A DNA stretch of 64,000 bases from Mycobacterium sp. IS-1264. Lineage in GTDB: Bacteria; Actinomycetota; Actinomycetes; Mycobacteriales; Mycobacteriaceae. Every line of letters begins with the position of its first letter. Position 1 is the first letter of the stretch. The position numbers and the translations under genes were made by a program. The stretch lies in contig NZ_MBES01000010.1 in assembly GCF_001954195.1 (NCBI RefSeq), positions 106,934-170,933 on the forward strand, read 5' to 3'. This document shows, in pieces, positions 44,269 to 52,997 of this stretch. The notes beneath the pieces are model-generated. The model was given only the letters and a program-made list of their open reading frames with translations, was not told the origin of the DNA and ran no database searches.

Positions 44269-44322
44269 ACGAGATCACCGCTCTTGCTTTTCGCTGCGCG
44301 CTGTGCCACCGTGTCTATTACC

Positions 44323-44337
44323 GAGAGCACCGCTCTC
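44323..44337. promoter_or_regulatory. TetR operator candidate
   Basis: GAGAGCACCGCTCTC is a perfect 6-bp dyad with a 3-bp centre, placed 55 bp from the TetR start and 40 bp from the divergent reductase start. Its place between divergent genes fits a shared TetR operator. The flanks (TACC...ATACC) extend the symmetry partly. Confidence 0.6.
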
Positions 44338-44376
44338 ATACCGCTCAGCGGACAAGACCACCCGAGAGGACGCACG

Positions 44377-44832
44377 ATGGCCACCCGATACGAAGAACCC
44401 AACCGGGCCGCCCGGGCCGCGAACGCGGCAATCCGCTGGCTCGCCGAGCTGGGGATCAGCATCGCCGGGACCCGGGCCCTGCGGGTACGTGGGCGCAAGA
44501 GCGGAAAACAGCGCGCAGTGGTGATCAACCTGCTGACCGTCGACGGCGTGGACTATCTGGTCTCGCCGCGCGGCAACACCCAATGGGCGCGCAATGTGCG
44601 CGCCGCGGGCGTCGTCGAGGTGGGCCCGCGCTGGCGCAGGAGACGCCTGCTGGCTACCGAGCTGGGTGACGCGGCCAAACCCGAGGTGCTGCAACGCTAT
44701 TTGGCCAGGTGGTACTGGCAGGTCAAGGGGTATGTCGCCGGGCTGACGCCGGACTCCAGCGATGAGGAGCTGCGTGCCGCCGCGCCGTCCATTCCGGTCT
44801 TCGTGCTCGCCGCGGGCGGGGCCTCGGGCTGA
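44377..44832 (+). CDS. Deazaflavin-dependent nitroreductase-family (Ddn-like) protein
   Basis: A 151-residue split-beta-barrel protein of the Ddn/F420-binding group. Visible marks are ALRVRGRKSGKQRAVVINLL, the strand VDYLVSPRGNTQWARNVRAA, and a C-terminal LARWYWQVKGYVAGL. Mtb Ddn activates pretomanid using F420H2; this member is shorter in the N-terminal region and its substrate is unknown. ATG 44377 follows GAGAGGA. It is divergent from the TetR gene, so it is probably induced by the regulator's ligand. I do not recall an equivalent at this place in Mtb. Confidence 0.8.
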   Translation: MATRYEEPNRAARAANAAIRWLAELGISIAGTRALRVRGRKSGKQRAVVINLLTVDGVDYLVSPRGNTQWARNVRAAGVVEVGPRWRRRRLLATELGDAAKPEVLQRYLARWYWQVKGYVAGLTPDSSDEELRAAAPSIPVFVLAAGGASG

Positions 44833-44838
44833 TGAGCC

Positions 44839-45507
44839 CTAGCTGGTGCGCATCCCCAGATCCTCGCGGACCTGTTCGGAGGTGGACCGCCAGGACACCG
44901 CCGCCGGGAAATCGCCCCACATGCTGTTGAAGATCCCGACGATCTGGCCGGGCCCCCCGTCGGGGGCGAGGTAGACCGGCCCACCCGAATCCCCCTGGCG
45001 GCTCTGGACGCCGTGGGACATGGTGAACCACCCGTTGTTCACGGCCTCTACCGTCCCGCAGGTCTCGCCGGTGGCGACACCGAAATGGCAGACCGCCTGC
45101 CCCGGCTGGATGGTCAGGCCCGGGGTCGACACCAGCGCGCGTCCGCTCGGCAGGATGTTGTTCGCCGGCACGTTGTCCAGCACGATCGCCTCGTAGTCGT
45201 TGATCACCTGGTCGGTGGCCACCGTCGAACCGCTGGGAGTGTTGTCCCGGAACGTCGCCAGGTGGCCGATGACGTGGCGGTCCTTGTCGGTGACGACTCC
45301 TCCGCCCCGGCAGTGCCCCGCGGTGAACGCGATCTTCAGGCCCGGGTCGACGTAACCCAGGGTGCAGAGGTGGCTGTCCTGGTGGATCTCCATGCCGGGG
45401 AAGACCACGATGGGGTCCGCTGCGGCCGTCGCCGCCCGCAGCCCGGGCACCAGTGCCGCGACGGTGACGGAGGCGACAAAAGCGCGAATTGCCAGGCTGC
45501 GCACCAT
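44839..45507 (-). CDS. Secreted trypsin-like serine protease, Rv1815-like
   Basis: A 222-residue secreted protease. A signal peptide (residues 1-31, ending near TAAADP) precedes the S1 fold. The triad is present: His in FTAGHCRGG, Asp in DYEAIVLDN and Ser in [10 protein letters not shown]. Paired cysteines (CTLGY/GHC, CHFG/CGTV) suggest disulfides. The native substrate is unknown. An upstream in-frame ATG would give 235 aa; ATG 45507 fits the signal peptide better. Its stop lies 6 bp from the reductase stop on the other strand. Confidence 0.88.
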   Translation of the reverse strand: MVRSLAIRAFVASVTVAALVPGLRAATAAADPIVVFPGMEIHQDSHLCTLGYVDPGLKIAFTAGHCRGGGVVTDKDRHVIGHLATFRDNTPSGSTVATDQVINDYEAIVLDNVPANNILPSGRALVSTPGLTIQPGQAVCHFGVATGETCGTVEAVNNGWFTMSHGVQSRQGDSGGPVYLAPDGGPGQIVGIFNSMWGDFPAAVSWRSTSEQVREDLGMRTS

Positions 45508-45608
45508 GGACTCCGTTCCGTCGGGGCCGGTGCATGCACCGGCCACGGGTTGAGATTACGGCGCAAATCTCGCCGACGTTGAGTCTTTCGCGTGACCTGG
45601 TCTTGACG

Positions 45609-46553
45609 TTACCGTGACGTGGCCAGCGGCACCGCGCCGTCGATTTGACCTGCCCCGCCCGGCACCCAGCCCGGCGGGCCGAACACGTAGCCCAGGCGAT
45701 CGCGCAGGCGGCTCGCCGATCGCCAATCGCGGGCGATCGCGACGTATTCGCGGATCTGCAGGTTCCAGATGTTGAACGTGTCCACCTGCTTGGTCAGGCC
45801 GTAGTGCGGGCGAAACGTCTCCGCCTGGAAGCTGCCGAACAACCGGTCCCAGATGATGAAGATGCCGCCGTAGTTCTTGTCGAGATAAATCTTGTCCATG
45901 CCGTGGTGCACCCGGTGGTGCGACGGCGTGTTGAAGACGAATTCGAACGGCCGCGGAAGTTTGTCGATCCGCTCGGTGTGCACCCAGAACTGGTAGATCA
46001 GGTTCAGCGACCAACTGAAGAAGACCATCCACGGGGGAAGTCCCAACAGCGGCAACGGAATCCACATCAAAATCTCGCCGCTGTTGTTCCACTTCTGGCG
46101 CAGCGCGGTGGCGAAGTTGAAGTACTCGCTGGAGTGGTGGGCCTGATGGGTGGCCCAGATCAGCCGGACCCGGTGCGCGATGCGGTGATAGGTGTAGTAC
46201 AGCAAGTCCACGCCGAGGATCGCGATCACCCACGTGTACCACTTGGTCACCGACAGGTGCCACGGTGCGACATAGGCGAAGATCGCCGCGTAGCCGAGCA
46301 GCGCCAGGGTCTTCCAGGCTGCGGTGGTGGCTATCGACACCAGCCCCATCGAGATGCTCGCCATCGAGTCGCGCGTCAGGTACGCGCCGGACGCCGGTCG
46401 TGGGTTCTCGGCGCCGGCCGCCTCGAGGCGCTCCAGCTTTCGGGCCGCCGTCCACTCGAGAATCAACAGCAACAAAAAGAAGGGGATGGCGAACAGCACC
46501 GGATCCCGCATCTGCGAGGGCAGCGCGAACCAGAACCCGGTCAAGGCGTGCAC
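45609..46553 (-). CDS. erg3: Sterol desaturase/fatty acid hydroxylase-family membrane protein
   Basis: A 314-residue di-iron membrane oxygenase with the three histidine boxes: HRIAHR near residue 121, HQAHHSSEYFN near 135 and HRVHHGMDKIYLDKN near 217. Four to five membrane helices are visible. Mtb Rv1814 is annotated Erg3 (C5 sterol desaturase-like), but mycobacteria do not make sterols de novo, so the true substrate is unclear. The start is GTG 46553, 52 bp from the divergent flavoprotein. Confidence 0.87.
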   Translation of the reverse strand: MHALTGFWFALPSQMRDPVLFAIPFFLLLLILEWTAARKLERLEAAGAENPRPASGAYLTRDSMASISMGLVSIATTAAWKTLALLGYAAIFAYVAPWHLSVTKWYTWVIAILGVDLLYYTYHRIAHRVRLIWATHQAHHSSEYFNFATALRQKWNNSGEILMWIPLPLLGLPPWMVFFSWSLNLIYQFWVHTERIDKLPRPFEFVFNTPSHHRVHHGMDKIYLDKNYGGIFIIWDRLFGSFQAETFRPHYGLTKQVDTFNIWNLQIREYVAIARDWRSASRLRDRLGYVFGPPGWVPGGAGQIDGAVPLATSR

Positions 46554-46605
46554 ACCGATAGATTACGACCATCGGCGCGGGCCGGACGGAGGAGATGGTG
46601 AGCGC

Positions 46606-47802
46606 GTGACCGCAGTGATCGTGATCGGCTCGGGGTTCGCGGGACTATGGGCGGCGCTCGGTGCGGCCCGGCGACTCGACGAGCTCGCCGTTGCGCCAGG
46701 CACCGTCGACATCACCGTGTTGAGCGGCAAACCGTTTCACGACATCCGGGTCCGCAACTACGAGGCCGATCTGAGCGCCTGCCGCATCCCGCTCGCCGAC
46801 CTGCTCGACCCCGCGGGAGTCACACACGTCGCCGCCGAGGTCACCGCGATCGACACGGCCGCCCGCGTCGTCACCACATCCGGCGGCGCGAGGTACGGCT
46901 ACGACCGGCTGGTATTGGCGTCGGGCAGCCAGGTGGTCAAACCCGCCGTACCCGGGCTGCGGGAGTTCGGTTTTGACGTCGACACCCATGACGATGCGCT
47001 TACGCTGCAGCGCCACCTCCGCGGTCTTGCAGATGATCCGCCGACTGCCGCGGCCGCTACCGTCGTCGTGGTCGGTGCCGGGCTCACCGGCATCGAGACG
47101 GCCTGCGAGTTGCCGAAGCGGCTGCGCGCGTTGTTCCCCGAGGGTTCGGTCACGCCTCGGGTGGTCCTGGTCGACCACAACGCCGTCGGCTCCGATATGG
47201 GCTCCTCGGCACTGCCGGTGATCGAACAGGCCCTGTCGGACAACGGCATCGAGACCAGAACCGGGGTCAGTGTCGCGACGGTGGACAAGGATGGCGTGTC
47301 GCTCTCGACGGGTGAGCGGCTCGAGGCGGCCACGGTGGTGTGGTGCGCGGGCATGCGGGCGAGCCCTCTGACCGAGCAGCTGGGCGTGGCCCGGGACCGC
47401 CTGGGCCGGGTGCCCGTCGACGATTATCTGCGGGTGATCGGGGTGCCATACGTGTTCGCCGCGGGTGACGTGGCGGCGGCCCGGATGGACGACGAGCACT
47501 TGTCGGTGATGTCGTGTCAGCACGGCCGGCCGATGGGACGCTATGCCGGTTACAACGTGATCAGCGACCTGTTCGGTGAGCCGATGCTGGCCCTTCGGAT
47601 CCCTTGGTACGTAACGGTTCTCGACCTCGGGCCGGCCGGCGCGGTGTACACCGAGGGATGGGATCGCATGGTGGTTTCGAATGGCGCGCAGGCGAAGGCA
47701 ACCAAGCGGACCATCAATACCCGGCGGATCTATCCCCCGCTGACCCGCAGCCGTGCCGACCTGCTGGCCGCGGCCGCGCCGGAGTTGCAGGCGCGGCCCT
47801 AG
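46606..47802 (+). CDS. NADH dehydrogenase-like FAD protein, Rv1812c-like
   Basis: A 398-residue pyridine-nucleotide-disulphide oxidoreductase. The FAD motif VIVIGSGFAGLWAALGAARR is at residue 4, the NAD motif TVVVVGAGLTGIETACELPK near 156, and VPYVFAAGDVAAARM near 285. It resembles NDH-2 without the C-terminal membrane anchor, so it is probably soluble or peripheral. GTG 46606 after GGAGGAGATGG is chosen; the longer open frame would overlap erg3. It converges on mgtC with a 5-bp gap. Confidence 0.86.
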   Translation: MTAVIVIGSGFAGLWAALGAARRLDELAVAPGTVDITVLSGKPFHDIRVRNYEADLSACRIPLADLLDPAGVTHVAAEVTAIDTAARVVTTSGGARYGYDRLVLASGSQVVKPAVPGLREFGFDVDTHDDALTLQRHLRGLADDPPTAAAATVVVVGAGLTGIETACELPKRLRALFPEGSVTPRVVLVDHNAVGSDMGSSALPVIEQALSDNGIETRTGVSVATVDKDGVSLSTGERLEAATVVWCAGMRASPLTEQLGVARDRLGRVPVDDYLRVIGVPYVFAAGDVAAARMDDEHLSVMSCQHGRPMGRYAGYNVISDLFGEPMLALRIPWYVTVLDLGPAGAVYTEGWDRMVVSNGAQAKATKRTINTRRIYPPLTRSRADLLAAAAPELQARP

Positions 47803-47807
47803 TCGCG

Positions 47808-48518
47808 CTACTCCGGTTGCTGGGCTTTGTCGCCGGCATACCACTGCACCGCGCGAACCCCGGGTTGCAGCGACAGTTCGGCCACCAGCCGCTCCAACCT
47901 CGTCGGCGTATGGCCGTCCATGAGTAGGTGTGCGCTCAAGGTGATTTCGTCGTCGTCGGCGTGCCCGGTGTGGATGCCACGCAGCGTGATGTCGTGGCTG
48001 CTGGCGTGTTGCACGATCTGGGCGCGCGCGTACTTCTCGGATTTGGGTCGGCAGACCACCTGCACCAGATAGGGCTGCAGGCTTTCGTCTTCCTCGACGC
48101 CGTTGTCGTGGTCGATCAGCCGGCCGAGCGGGCGCCCAAACAGGTGGATGGCGACGACGGTTGCGGTGCCGATCGCCGTGAAGGCCAGATGACCGGACGC
48201 GGCCAGCACACCCACCGCCGCGGAGCACCACAGGGTGGCGGCGGTGTTGAGGCCCCTGACGTTGAATCCCTCGCGCAGGATCACGCCTCCGCCCAGAAAG
48301 CCGATGCCCGACACCACATATGACGCGACCCGGGTGGGGCTGCTGTCTTCGGTGGCGACCGCGTACAGCACGAACAACGTTGCGCCGCCGGCGACAAGCG
48401 CGTTGGTGCGCAGGCCGGCCAGGCGTGCCCGCCATTGCCGTTCCAGCCCGATGAGGGCGCCGCAGCCCACCCCGACCGCCAGCCGGAGCGCGAAATCGGC
48501 GACGCTCAGCGTCTGCAT
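47808..48518 (-). CDS. mgtC: Virulence factor MgtC (Mg2+/acid adaptation)
   Basis: A 236-residue membrane protein with five N-terminal helices (LRLAVGVGCGALIGLERQWR to the second GFNVRGLNTAATLWCSAAVG) and an ACT-like soluble domain at about 150-236. In Mtb and Salmonella MgtC supports survival inside macrophages and at low Mg2+, probably by regulating partner proteins. ATG 48518 follows AAGGAGTGCGGC. It is the last gene of the PPE-DUF732-mgtC run, about 100 bp after the DUF732 stop. Magnesium control could come through the M-box far upstream or a local promoter. Confidence 0.95.
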   Translation of the reverse strand: MQTLSVADFALRLAVGVGCGALIGLERQWRARLAGLRTNALVAGGATLFVLYAVATEDSSPTRVASYVVSGIGFLGGGVILREGFNVRGLNTAATLWCSAAVGVLAASGHLAFTAIGTATVVAIHLFGRPLGRLIDHDNGVEEDESLQPYLVQVVCRPKSEKYARAQIVQHASSHDITLRGIHTGHADDDEITLSAHLLMDGHTPTRLERLVAELSLQPGVRAVQWYAGDKAQQPE

Positions 48519-48620
48519 GCCGCACTCCTTCCGCCGGATCATCCCCCGCCGCGCTTCCCGGCGGCTCACCACATCTAGCCACATCCAGGTGAACGGCGGG
48601 TGGCTACGGGTGTGCTGCAA

Positions 48621-48947
48621 CTACTGCGCGGCGGCCCGCTGACTGAGTTGTTGGGGGCAGTAATACTTCGCGGCGATGGCCAGGAACACCGTTGCGTGGG
48701 CGGTGGTCAACGCGGGATTGCTTCTCTGCAGGTCGCCGACCAGCTCCGGGCCGGATTTGCCGGTGCCTATCCACGCACATGCCGCTTTGGCGGAAGCGAT
48801 CGCTTGTTCGGGGCTGGTGTAGTTGATGCCCGCGCCACGCACCGTCGCCAAGAAGGAGACGTCGTCGCCCCCGCCCGGATCCCCGGACGCGGGCGCCGCA
48901 AGCCCGATCACGGTGGTGACGCCCAGCAGTGTCAGGAGCAGTCTCAT
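48621..48947 (-). CDS. Small secreted DUF732 protein, second copy (Rv1810-like)
   Basis: A 108-residue protein with a signal peptide (MRLLLTLLGVTTVIGLAAPA to SGD) and a DUF732 domain: helical, with two conserved cysteines (AACAWIG and YYCPQQL) that probably pair. The function is unknown. Its start lies 16 bp after the stop of the first copy, with which it shares the MR(L/T)LLTLLGV signal region and the YYCPxQLS end: a tandem duplication. Confidence 0.87.
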   Translation of the reverse strand: MRLLLTLLGVTTVIGLAAPASGDPGGGDDVSFLATVRGAGINYTSPEQAIASAKAACAWIGTGKSGPELVGDLQRSNPALTTAHATVFLAIAAKYYCPQQLSQRAAAQ

Positions 48948-48963
48948 GACTCCGCGCCGGTGG

Positions 48964-49287
48964 TCAGGCCTTGGATAACTGATGGGGGCAGTAGTACTTG
49001 GCGGAGAGCAAGGCGAAATTGGATGCCATCTCCATGTCCATTCCCGGGTTGTGCATTTTCACGTCGTGGACCAGCTCCAGGCCCGACTCGCCGTTGTTCA
49101 AGCACGAACACACCGCTCGGCCGGCGCCAACGGCCGCGCTCGGGCTCGAAAAGCTGAAGCCGGCCTGGTGCAGTGCGGCGATGAAGCCCGCGTCGTCCCC
49201 GTCGGGTTCCGGAGGTGGAGCGGCATGGGCCGGCGCGGCGAAGCCGATCATCGCGGAAACGCCGAGCAATGTCAGTAGTGTTCTCAT
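48964..49287 (-). CDS. Small secreted DUF732 protein, first copy (Rv1810-like)
   Basis: A 107-residue protein with a signal peptide ending at AHA and a DUF732 domain with cysteines in VCSCLNN and YYCPHQL, one more Cys than the other copy. The function is unknown. It starts 30 bp after the PPE gene and is probably on the same mRNA. Rv1810 occupies this place once in Mtb. Confidence 0.87.
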   Translation of the reverse strand: MRTLLTLLGVSAMIGFAAPAHAAPPPEPDGDDAGFIAALHQAGFSFSSPSAAVGAGRAVCSCLNNGESGLELVHDVKMHNPGMDMEMASNFALLSAKYYCPHQLSKA

Positions 49288-49317
49288 GACTCACCAACTT
49301 TCCAATTATGTTGCGCG

Positions 49318-50706
49318 CTAGCCCAATTGGGCTTCCGACGGCACGACCTTGGGCTTGTCTCCCTTGGAGAGGTGCACCGCGTGGATGCCCGGTTTCTTCG
49401 AGAGTTGCTCGAGCAGGGCGTCCAGGCCTTCTTGGTCGACGTTGTGGTGCTGCACGCTTTCGGGCTTTTCCGATATCTGCGCGACCAGACGCTTGAGTTG
49501 CTCCGGCGATTGCTTGTCTTTGAGGTCTTTGATCTTGTTGAGACGGCCGCGGACGCCGGCGTTCACGACGGTGGGGCCCCCGGCGCCCATGGCGCTGCCG
49601 AGCATTCCCGCCATCGACATCGAACTGAGCAGACCCTCGCCCAGGGAGGCCGCGGGCACGGCGTCCGGCCCGGCGGCCGACAGGGCGGCGGCGACCGTCC
49701 TGATCGCTGGGGTGGCAGTGGCCCAGCTCGGCGGAATCGACAGCTTTCCGACCAGCGTGCCGGCATTTCCCATGCTTGCCGACACTGCGCTGTAGAGCGT
49801 GCCCCGGCCGAAGCCCAACGCTCCGAGCCCGGCGCCCAGCGCGTCTTTCGGCAGCGCGCCATAGCCCGCGGGTGGGGCGAACTTCAGCCACTGCGACAGG
49901 GGAAAGTTGATCAGCAAGCCGATGTCGTTGAACTGCGTGGTGTAGCCGAGCGGAACCTTGATGGCGCTGTACAGCGCTGTGTACCAAGCATTTCCGTTGG
50001 GCACCGTGTTGAGCAGACCCGCCATCGTGGAGTTGTAGTTGGTGGCGAGCCCCGCGAGAAACGACAGGATGGGGTTGTTCGTGATGAGCGAGCTGGCCGA
50101 GGTGGCGGTTGACGCCGCATTGCCCGCCGGGGATGCGGCCGCGGCGTTCACCGCAGCCGCCTGCATCGCCGTACCCGACGTGCTGGTGGTCTGTGGCGGC
50201 TCGGTGAACGGGGTCAACCGGGATGCTGCGGCTGACGAGCTGAAGTAGCTGTCCATCGCCAGGGCGTCCTGGGCCCACATCTCGGAGTACTCGGTCTCGG
50301 TGGCCGCGATCGCCGCGGTGTTCTGCCCGAACACGTTGGTCGCCACCAACTGTGCGAGCAGGGCGCGGTTTTCCGCGATCACCGGCGGGGGCACGTGTGC
50401 GGCGAACGCCGTCTCGTAGGCGCTTGCGGCCGCGGTCGCCTGGGAGGCAGCTTCGTGGGCCTGGACCGCGGTGCCTTGCATCCAGGCGATATAGGGGGCG
50501 GCCGCGGCCGCCATGGACAGCGACGACGGCCCTATCCAGGGCCCGCCGGTCAGGCTGGCGACCACCGACGAGTAGGACGACGCGGTGGACTGCAGTTCGG
50601 TGGCCAAATCATCCCAGGCCACCGCGGCGGCGAGCAGCGACTCGGCTCCCGGGCCGGCATACATGCGGCCCGAGTTGAACTCCGGCGGAAAGGCTCCATA
50701 AAACAT
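49318..50706 (-). CDS. PPE-family protein with charged C-terminal tail
   Basis: A 462-residue PPE protein, a predicted ESX-5 substrate. The PPE domain (1-180) starts MFYGAFPPEFNSGRMYAGPG and contains the WxG-type turn (SLTGGPWIGPSSLSM). The mid-region ends in an SVP-like motif (VGKLSIPPSWATATPAIRT near residue 320). Residues 386-462 form a Lys/Glu-rich tail with two helix-strand units, unlike ordinary PPE ends (see findings). ATG 50706 follows AAAGGGG; a much longer open frame upstream overlaps the previous PPE gene and is rejected. Confidence 0.88.
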   Translation of the reverse strand: MFYGAFPPEFNSGRMYAGPGAESLLAAAVAWDDLATELQSTASSYSSVVASLTGGPWIGPSSLSMAAAAAPYIAWMQGTAVQAHEAASQATAAASAYETAFAAHVPPPVIAENRALLAQLVATNVFGQNTAAIAATETEYSEMWAQDALAMDSYFSSSAAASRLTPFTEPPQTTSTSGTAMQAAAVNAAAASPAGNAASTATSASSLITNNPILSFLAGLATNYNSTMAGLLNTVPNGNAWYTALYSAIKVPLGYTTQFNDIGLLINFPLSQWLKFAPPAGYGALPKDALGAGLGALGFGRGTLYSAVSASMGNAGTLVGKLSIPPSWATATPAIRTVAAALSAAGPDAVPAASLGEGLLSSMSMAGMLGSAMGAGGPTVVNAGVRGRLNKIKDLKDKQSPEQLKRLVAQISEKPESVQHHNVDQEGLDALLEQLSKKPGIHAVHLSKGDKPKVVPSEAQLG

Positions 50707-50720
50707 GGCTAAACCCCTTT

Positions 50721-51995
50721 TCAGTCTTCGAGCGCCGGGATCACGATGATGGTGGCCGCGGCGGGGTCGGCCTCGGCGACGACGCCGCCCAGCGCCTTGG
50801 CCGCCGCCCCACCGCCGGAGTATGTGGCGCTGGCGGCCAGGGCTCGTCCCGCCAGGCTCGACAGGGCCATCTGGCTGAAGGCGCCGCCCTCGCCGGCGAG
50901 CGCGGCCTCCGGGGCGGCCGCGAGGTTCGCCGGCAGCACCGAGGCGAGCGTCCGGATTGCCGGGGCGGCTTCGGTCCAGCCCTGCGGCACCGACATGCTT
51001 CCAACCAGGGGCGCCTTGCCCATCGACCCCGCCACCTGGCTGACAGCGGAGCTCAGCATGGGCTTGACGGCGTTGGCGCCGCCGGTCAGCGGCGCCAACG
51101 CACCGCTGATGGCTTTCGGGCCCGACAACATGGCGGCGGCTCCCTGCCCGTTTTGGCCCCATGCGTACGCCTGCCCGAACGACAGGAACGGACCGCCGGG
51201 TATGGCGGTCAACCCCTGCAGCGAGTACGGCCCGGTGAGGGTCGACCAGATGGTGTTCCAGTCCGTCAGGCTCTGCGGCACCGGCGGCAAACCGACTCCC
51301 GTCGCGGCCGCCGTCGACGTCGCGTTGGTCGTTGCGTTGCCCGTTGCCAGGCTCTGCAGCGTGCTCGGTGTCGCGGTGACCAGTTGGGAAAGCTGCGACG
51401 CCGTGTTCGAGCCGGACACGGTGCTGGACTGCGCAACCGCGGCCGCTTGCGTTGCGCCGCCCGCGTCATTCGTGGTTTTCGGCGGCTGGACGAACGGGGT
51501 CAGCTGCGACGCCGTTGCCGACGCACCCGCATAGGCATACATGGCGGCGGCATCCTGCGCCCACATCTCCATGTAGTGCGCCTCGGTCGCGGCGATGGCC
51601 GGGGTGTTCTGGCCCAAGAAGTTCGTGGCGACCAGCGCCGCGAGCAGGGCCCGGTTCGCCGCGATCACCGGCGGAGGCACCGTGGCCGCGAACGCAGTCT
51701 CGTAGGCGCCCGCGGCCAGCTTGGCCTGCGTCGCCGCCTGCTCGGCCTGGACACCGGTGGCATTCATCCACGCCACATACGGCGCCGCGGCCGCCGCCAT
51801 CGCGATCGAGGACGGACCCGTCCACGGCCCGGCGGTCAGGCCCTCGATGGTCGACCCGTACGACGCCGCCGTCGACTGCAACTCGGCGGCCAACTCATCC
51901 CACGCCGCGGCGGCGGCCAGCAACGGCCCAGCTCCCGCCCCGACGTACATCCGGCCGGAGTTGACCTCCGGCGGCAACGCCCCGAAATCCAACAT
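50721..51995 (-). CDS. PPE-family protein (PPE-SVP subgroup)
   Basis: A 424-residue PPE protein beginning [20 protein letters not shown], with the PPE domain to about 180 and the SVP motif [20 protein letters not shown] near 330. The C-terminus ends in a hydrophobic [11 protein letters not shown]. Likely exported by ESX-5 with a PE partner encoded elsewhere, since no intact PE gene is near. The start follows the strong site CCGGAGGTAATAG. It opens the second PPE-DUF732-mgtC run after a 1-kb gap containing several dyads. Confidence 0.9.
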   Translation of the reverse strand: MLDFGALPPEVNSGRMYVGAGAGPLLAAAAAWDELAAELQSTAASYGSTIEGLTAGPWTGPSSIAMAAAAAPYVAWMNATGVQAEQAATQAKLAAGAYETAFAATVPPPVIAANRALLAALVATNFLGQNTPAIAATEAHYMEMWAQDAAAMYAYAGASATASQLTPFVQPPKTTNDAGGATQAAAVAQSSTVSGSNTASQLSQLVTATPSTLQSLATGNATTNATSTAAATGVGLPPVPQSLTDWNTIWSTLTGPYSLQGLTAIPGGPFLSFGQAYAWGQNGQGAAAMLSGPKAISGALAPLTGGANAVKPMLSSAVSQVAGSMGKAPLVGSMSVPQGWTEAAPAIRTLASVLPANLAAAPEAALAGEGGAFSQMALSSLAGRALAASATYSGGGAAAKALGGVVAEADPAAATIIVIPALED

Positions 51996-52071
51996 CTATT
52001 ACCTCCGGTCCCCTATTCGGCCGCCATGCTAGGCGTCATTAAGCATCGAGCCAGCAAACGTGCCGTGCTCT

Positions 52072-52084
52072 AATGGAATCCATT
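52072..52084. promoter_or_regulatory. Inverted repeat AATGGA-A-TCCATT
   Basis: A perfect 13-bp dyad 77 bp before the PPE start at 51995; a possible operator. Confidence 0.35.
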
Positions 52085-52096
52085 GATTTCGCCGCG

Positions 52097-52121
52097 GAGT
52101 GCATGAGTTTGATTTGCACTC
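52097..52121. promoter_or_regulatory. Inverted repeat GAGTGCA-N11-TGCACTC
   Basis: A perfect 7-bp dyad with an 11-bp spacer about 100 bp before the PPE start; arm spacing suits a dimeric regulator or an RNA hairpin. Confidence 0.4.
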
Positions 52122-52153
52122 GCCGGAGACAGCCGGACCCCTACCCTCCCTTA

Positions 52154-52170
52154 GCTGTGAATGTCACAGC
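52154..52170. promoter_or_regulatory. Inverted repeat GCTGTGA-ATG-TCACAGC
   Basis: A perfect 7-bp dyad with a 3-bp centre. The arms resemble a CRP half-site (TGTGA/TCACA), but the spacing is 3 rather than 6. Confidence 0.4.
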
Positions 52171-52444
52171 ATGCATCGAGCCGCTCTGCCCGTGCCCGCC
52201 TGAGCTAGGAATCATGGTGATCGAAACTTATTCACTATGCGTTCCCGACGAGTAATCAGGATGTAAAACATTAATGTCACGTTTCCCTGGTGCGGATGTG
52301 AGAACTCTGTTTCACAGTTAACGCAGCGCAATGCTGAACGGCCTGCTCAGAAGGCATATTGGCACGTCAAACCGCAGGCCCGATGCCCGCGCAGCGGGTC
52401 TGCTATTTAGTGTCGCCGATCACATTTCAGCGGCGCAGGTGATC

Positions 52445-52464
52445 GCGTTAATTGCGGTTAACGC
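52445..52464. promoter_or_regulatory. Inverted repeat GCGTTAA-N6-TTAACGC
   Basis: A perfect 7-bp dyad with a 6-bp spacer. A further GTTAACGC half-site occurs at about 52317-52324, suggesting one regulator with two sites. Confidence 0.4.
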
Positions 52465-52997
52465 CAGTAATTAGTTCTTTGTTCGCAAACTTTACATCGC
52501 ACTATTGCATCATACGCAGCAATGATATTGGCGAAAGAGCTCTATCGACATGGAATGCAAAGCGCATTGCCATTGCATATCGATCACACATGTGTCGACT
52601 GGAACATCAGCATCGATGATGAACGTATGTCCCGCGGACGTGCGCAAATTACGCACAGGTTCGGCAGCTTATGTACCACCTGGAAGCCGCGGTCCGGCCC
52701 GGTGGTCCCCGGCTTGCGGCGCCGCGCCGTGGGCCTCGCGGCGGCCCCGCGCACCGGCAGCGCCGAATTGACGGTTAATTGTCATGCAAACCTCCCCTGA
52801 ATTTCACCAAGGGTAAACCTGGCTCTCTGCCACAGCGCTGATTAGCTGCTGCCGGTTGCCTGTGAGGTCGAAAGCCGCCGTTCCCAGTGCTAAATGGCGT
52901 AGTTCAACTGGTTCCCTGCGCCCGGCAGCGCGCCCCCACGGTTGCCGAACGCTCACGTGAACAACGTGGAGCTTGTGAGATAGTGCGAGACGGCCTA

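Larger units (their letters stand above)
51996..52997. other. 1-kb AT-richer intergenic region with several dyads
   Basis: This gap between two PPE genes is visibly richer in A and T (particularly 52200-52660) than its surroundings. Short plus-strand ORFs (52073-52255, 52522-52800) lack coding character or plausible binding sites. It contains at least four perfect inverted repeats and must carry the promoter of the downstream PPE-mgtC run. AT-rich gaps beside PE/PPE genes are common Lsr2/EspR targets; that is inference. Confidence 0.55.

Noticed and set aside
50707..51162. 152-codon N-terminal extension of the PPE gene at 49318-50706
   Set aside because: It overlaps the preceding PPE gene in another frame, and the PPE domain begins exactly at ATG 50706.
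52154..52170. CRP/Rv3676 binding site
   Set aside because: The half-sites TGTGA and TCACA are right, but the spacer is 3 bp instead of 6, so it is kept only as an unassigned dyad.
52522..52800. 92-codon plus-strand ORF in the 1-kb gap
   Set aside because: No ribosome site of note, mixed codon use and no recognisable motif; not supported as a gene.
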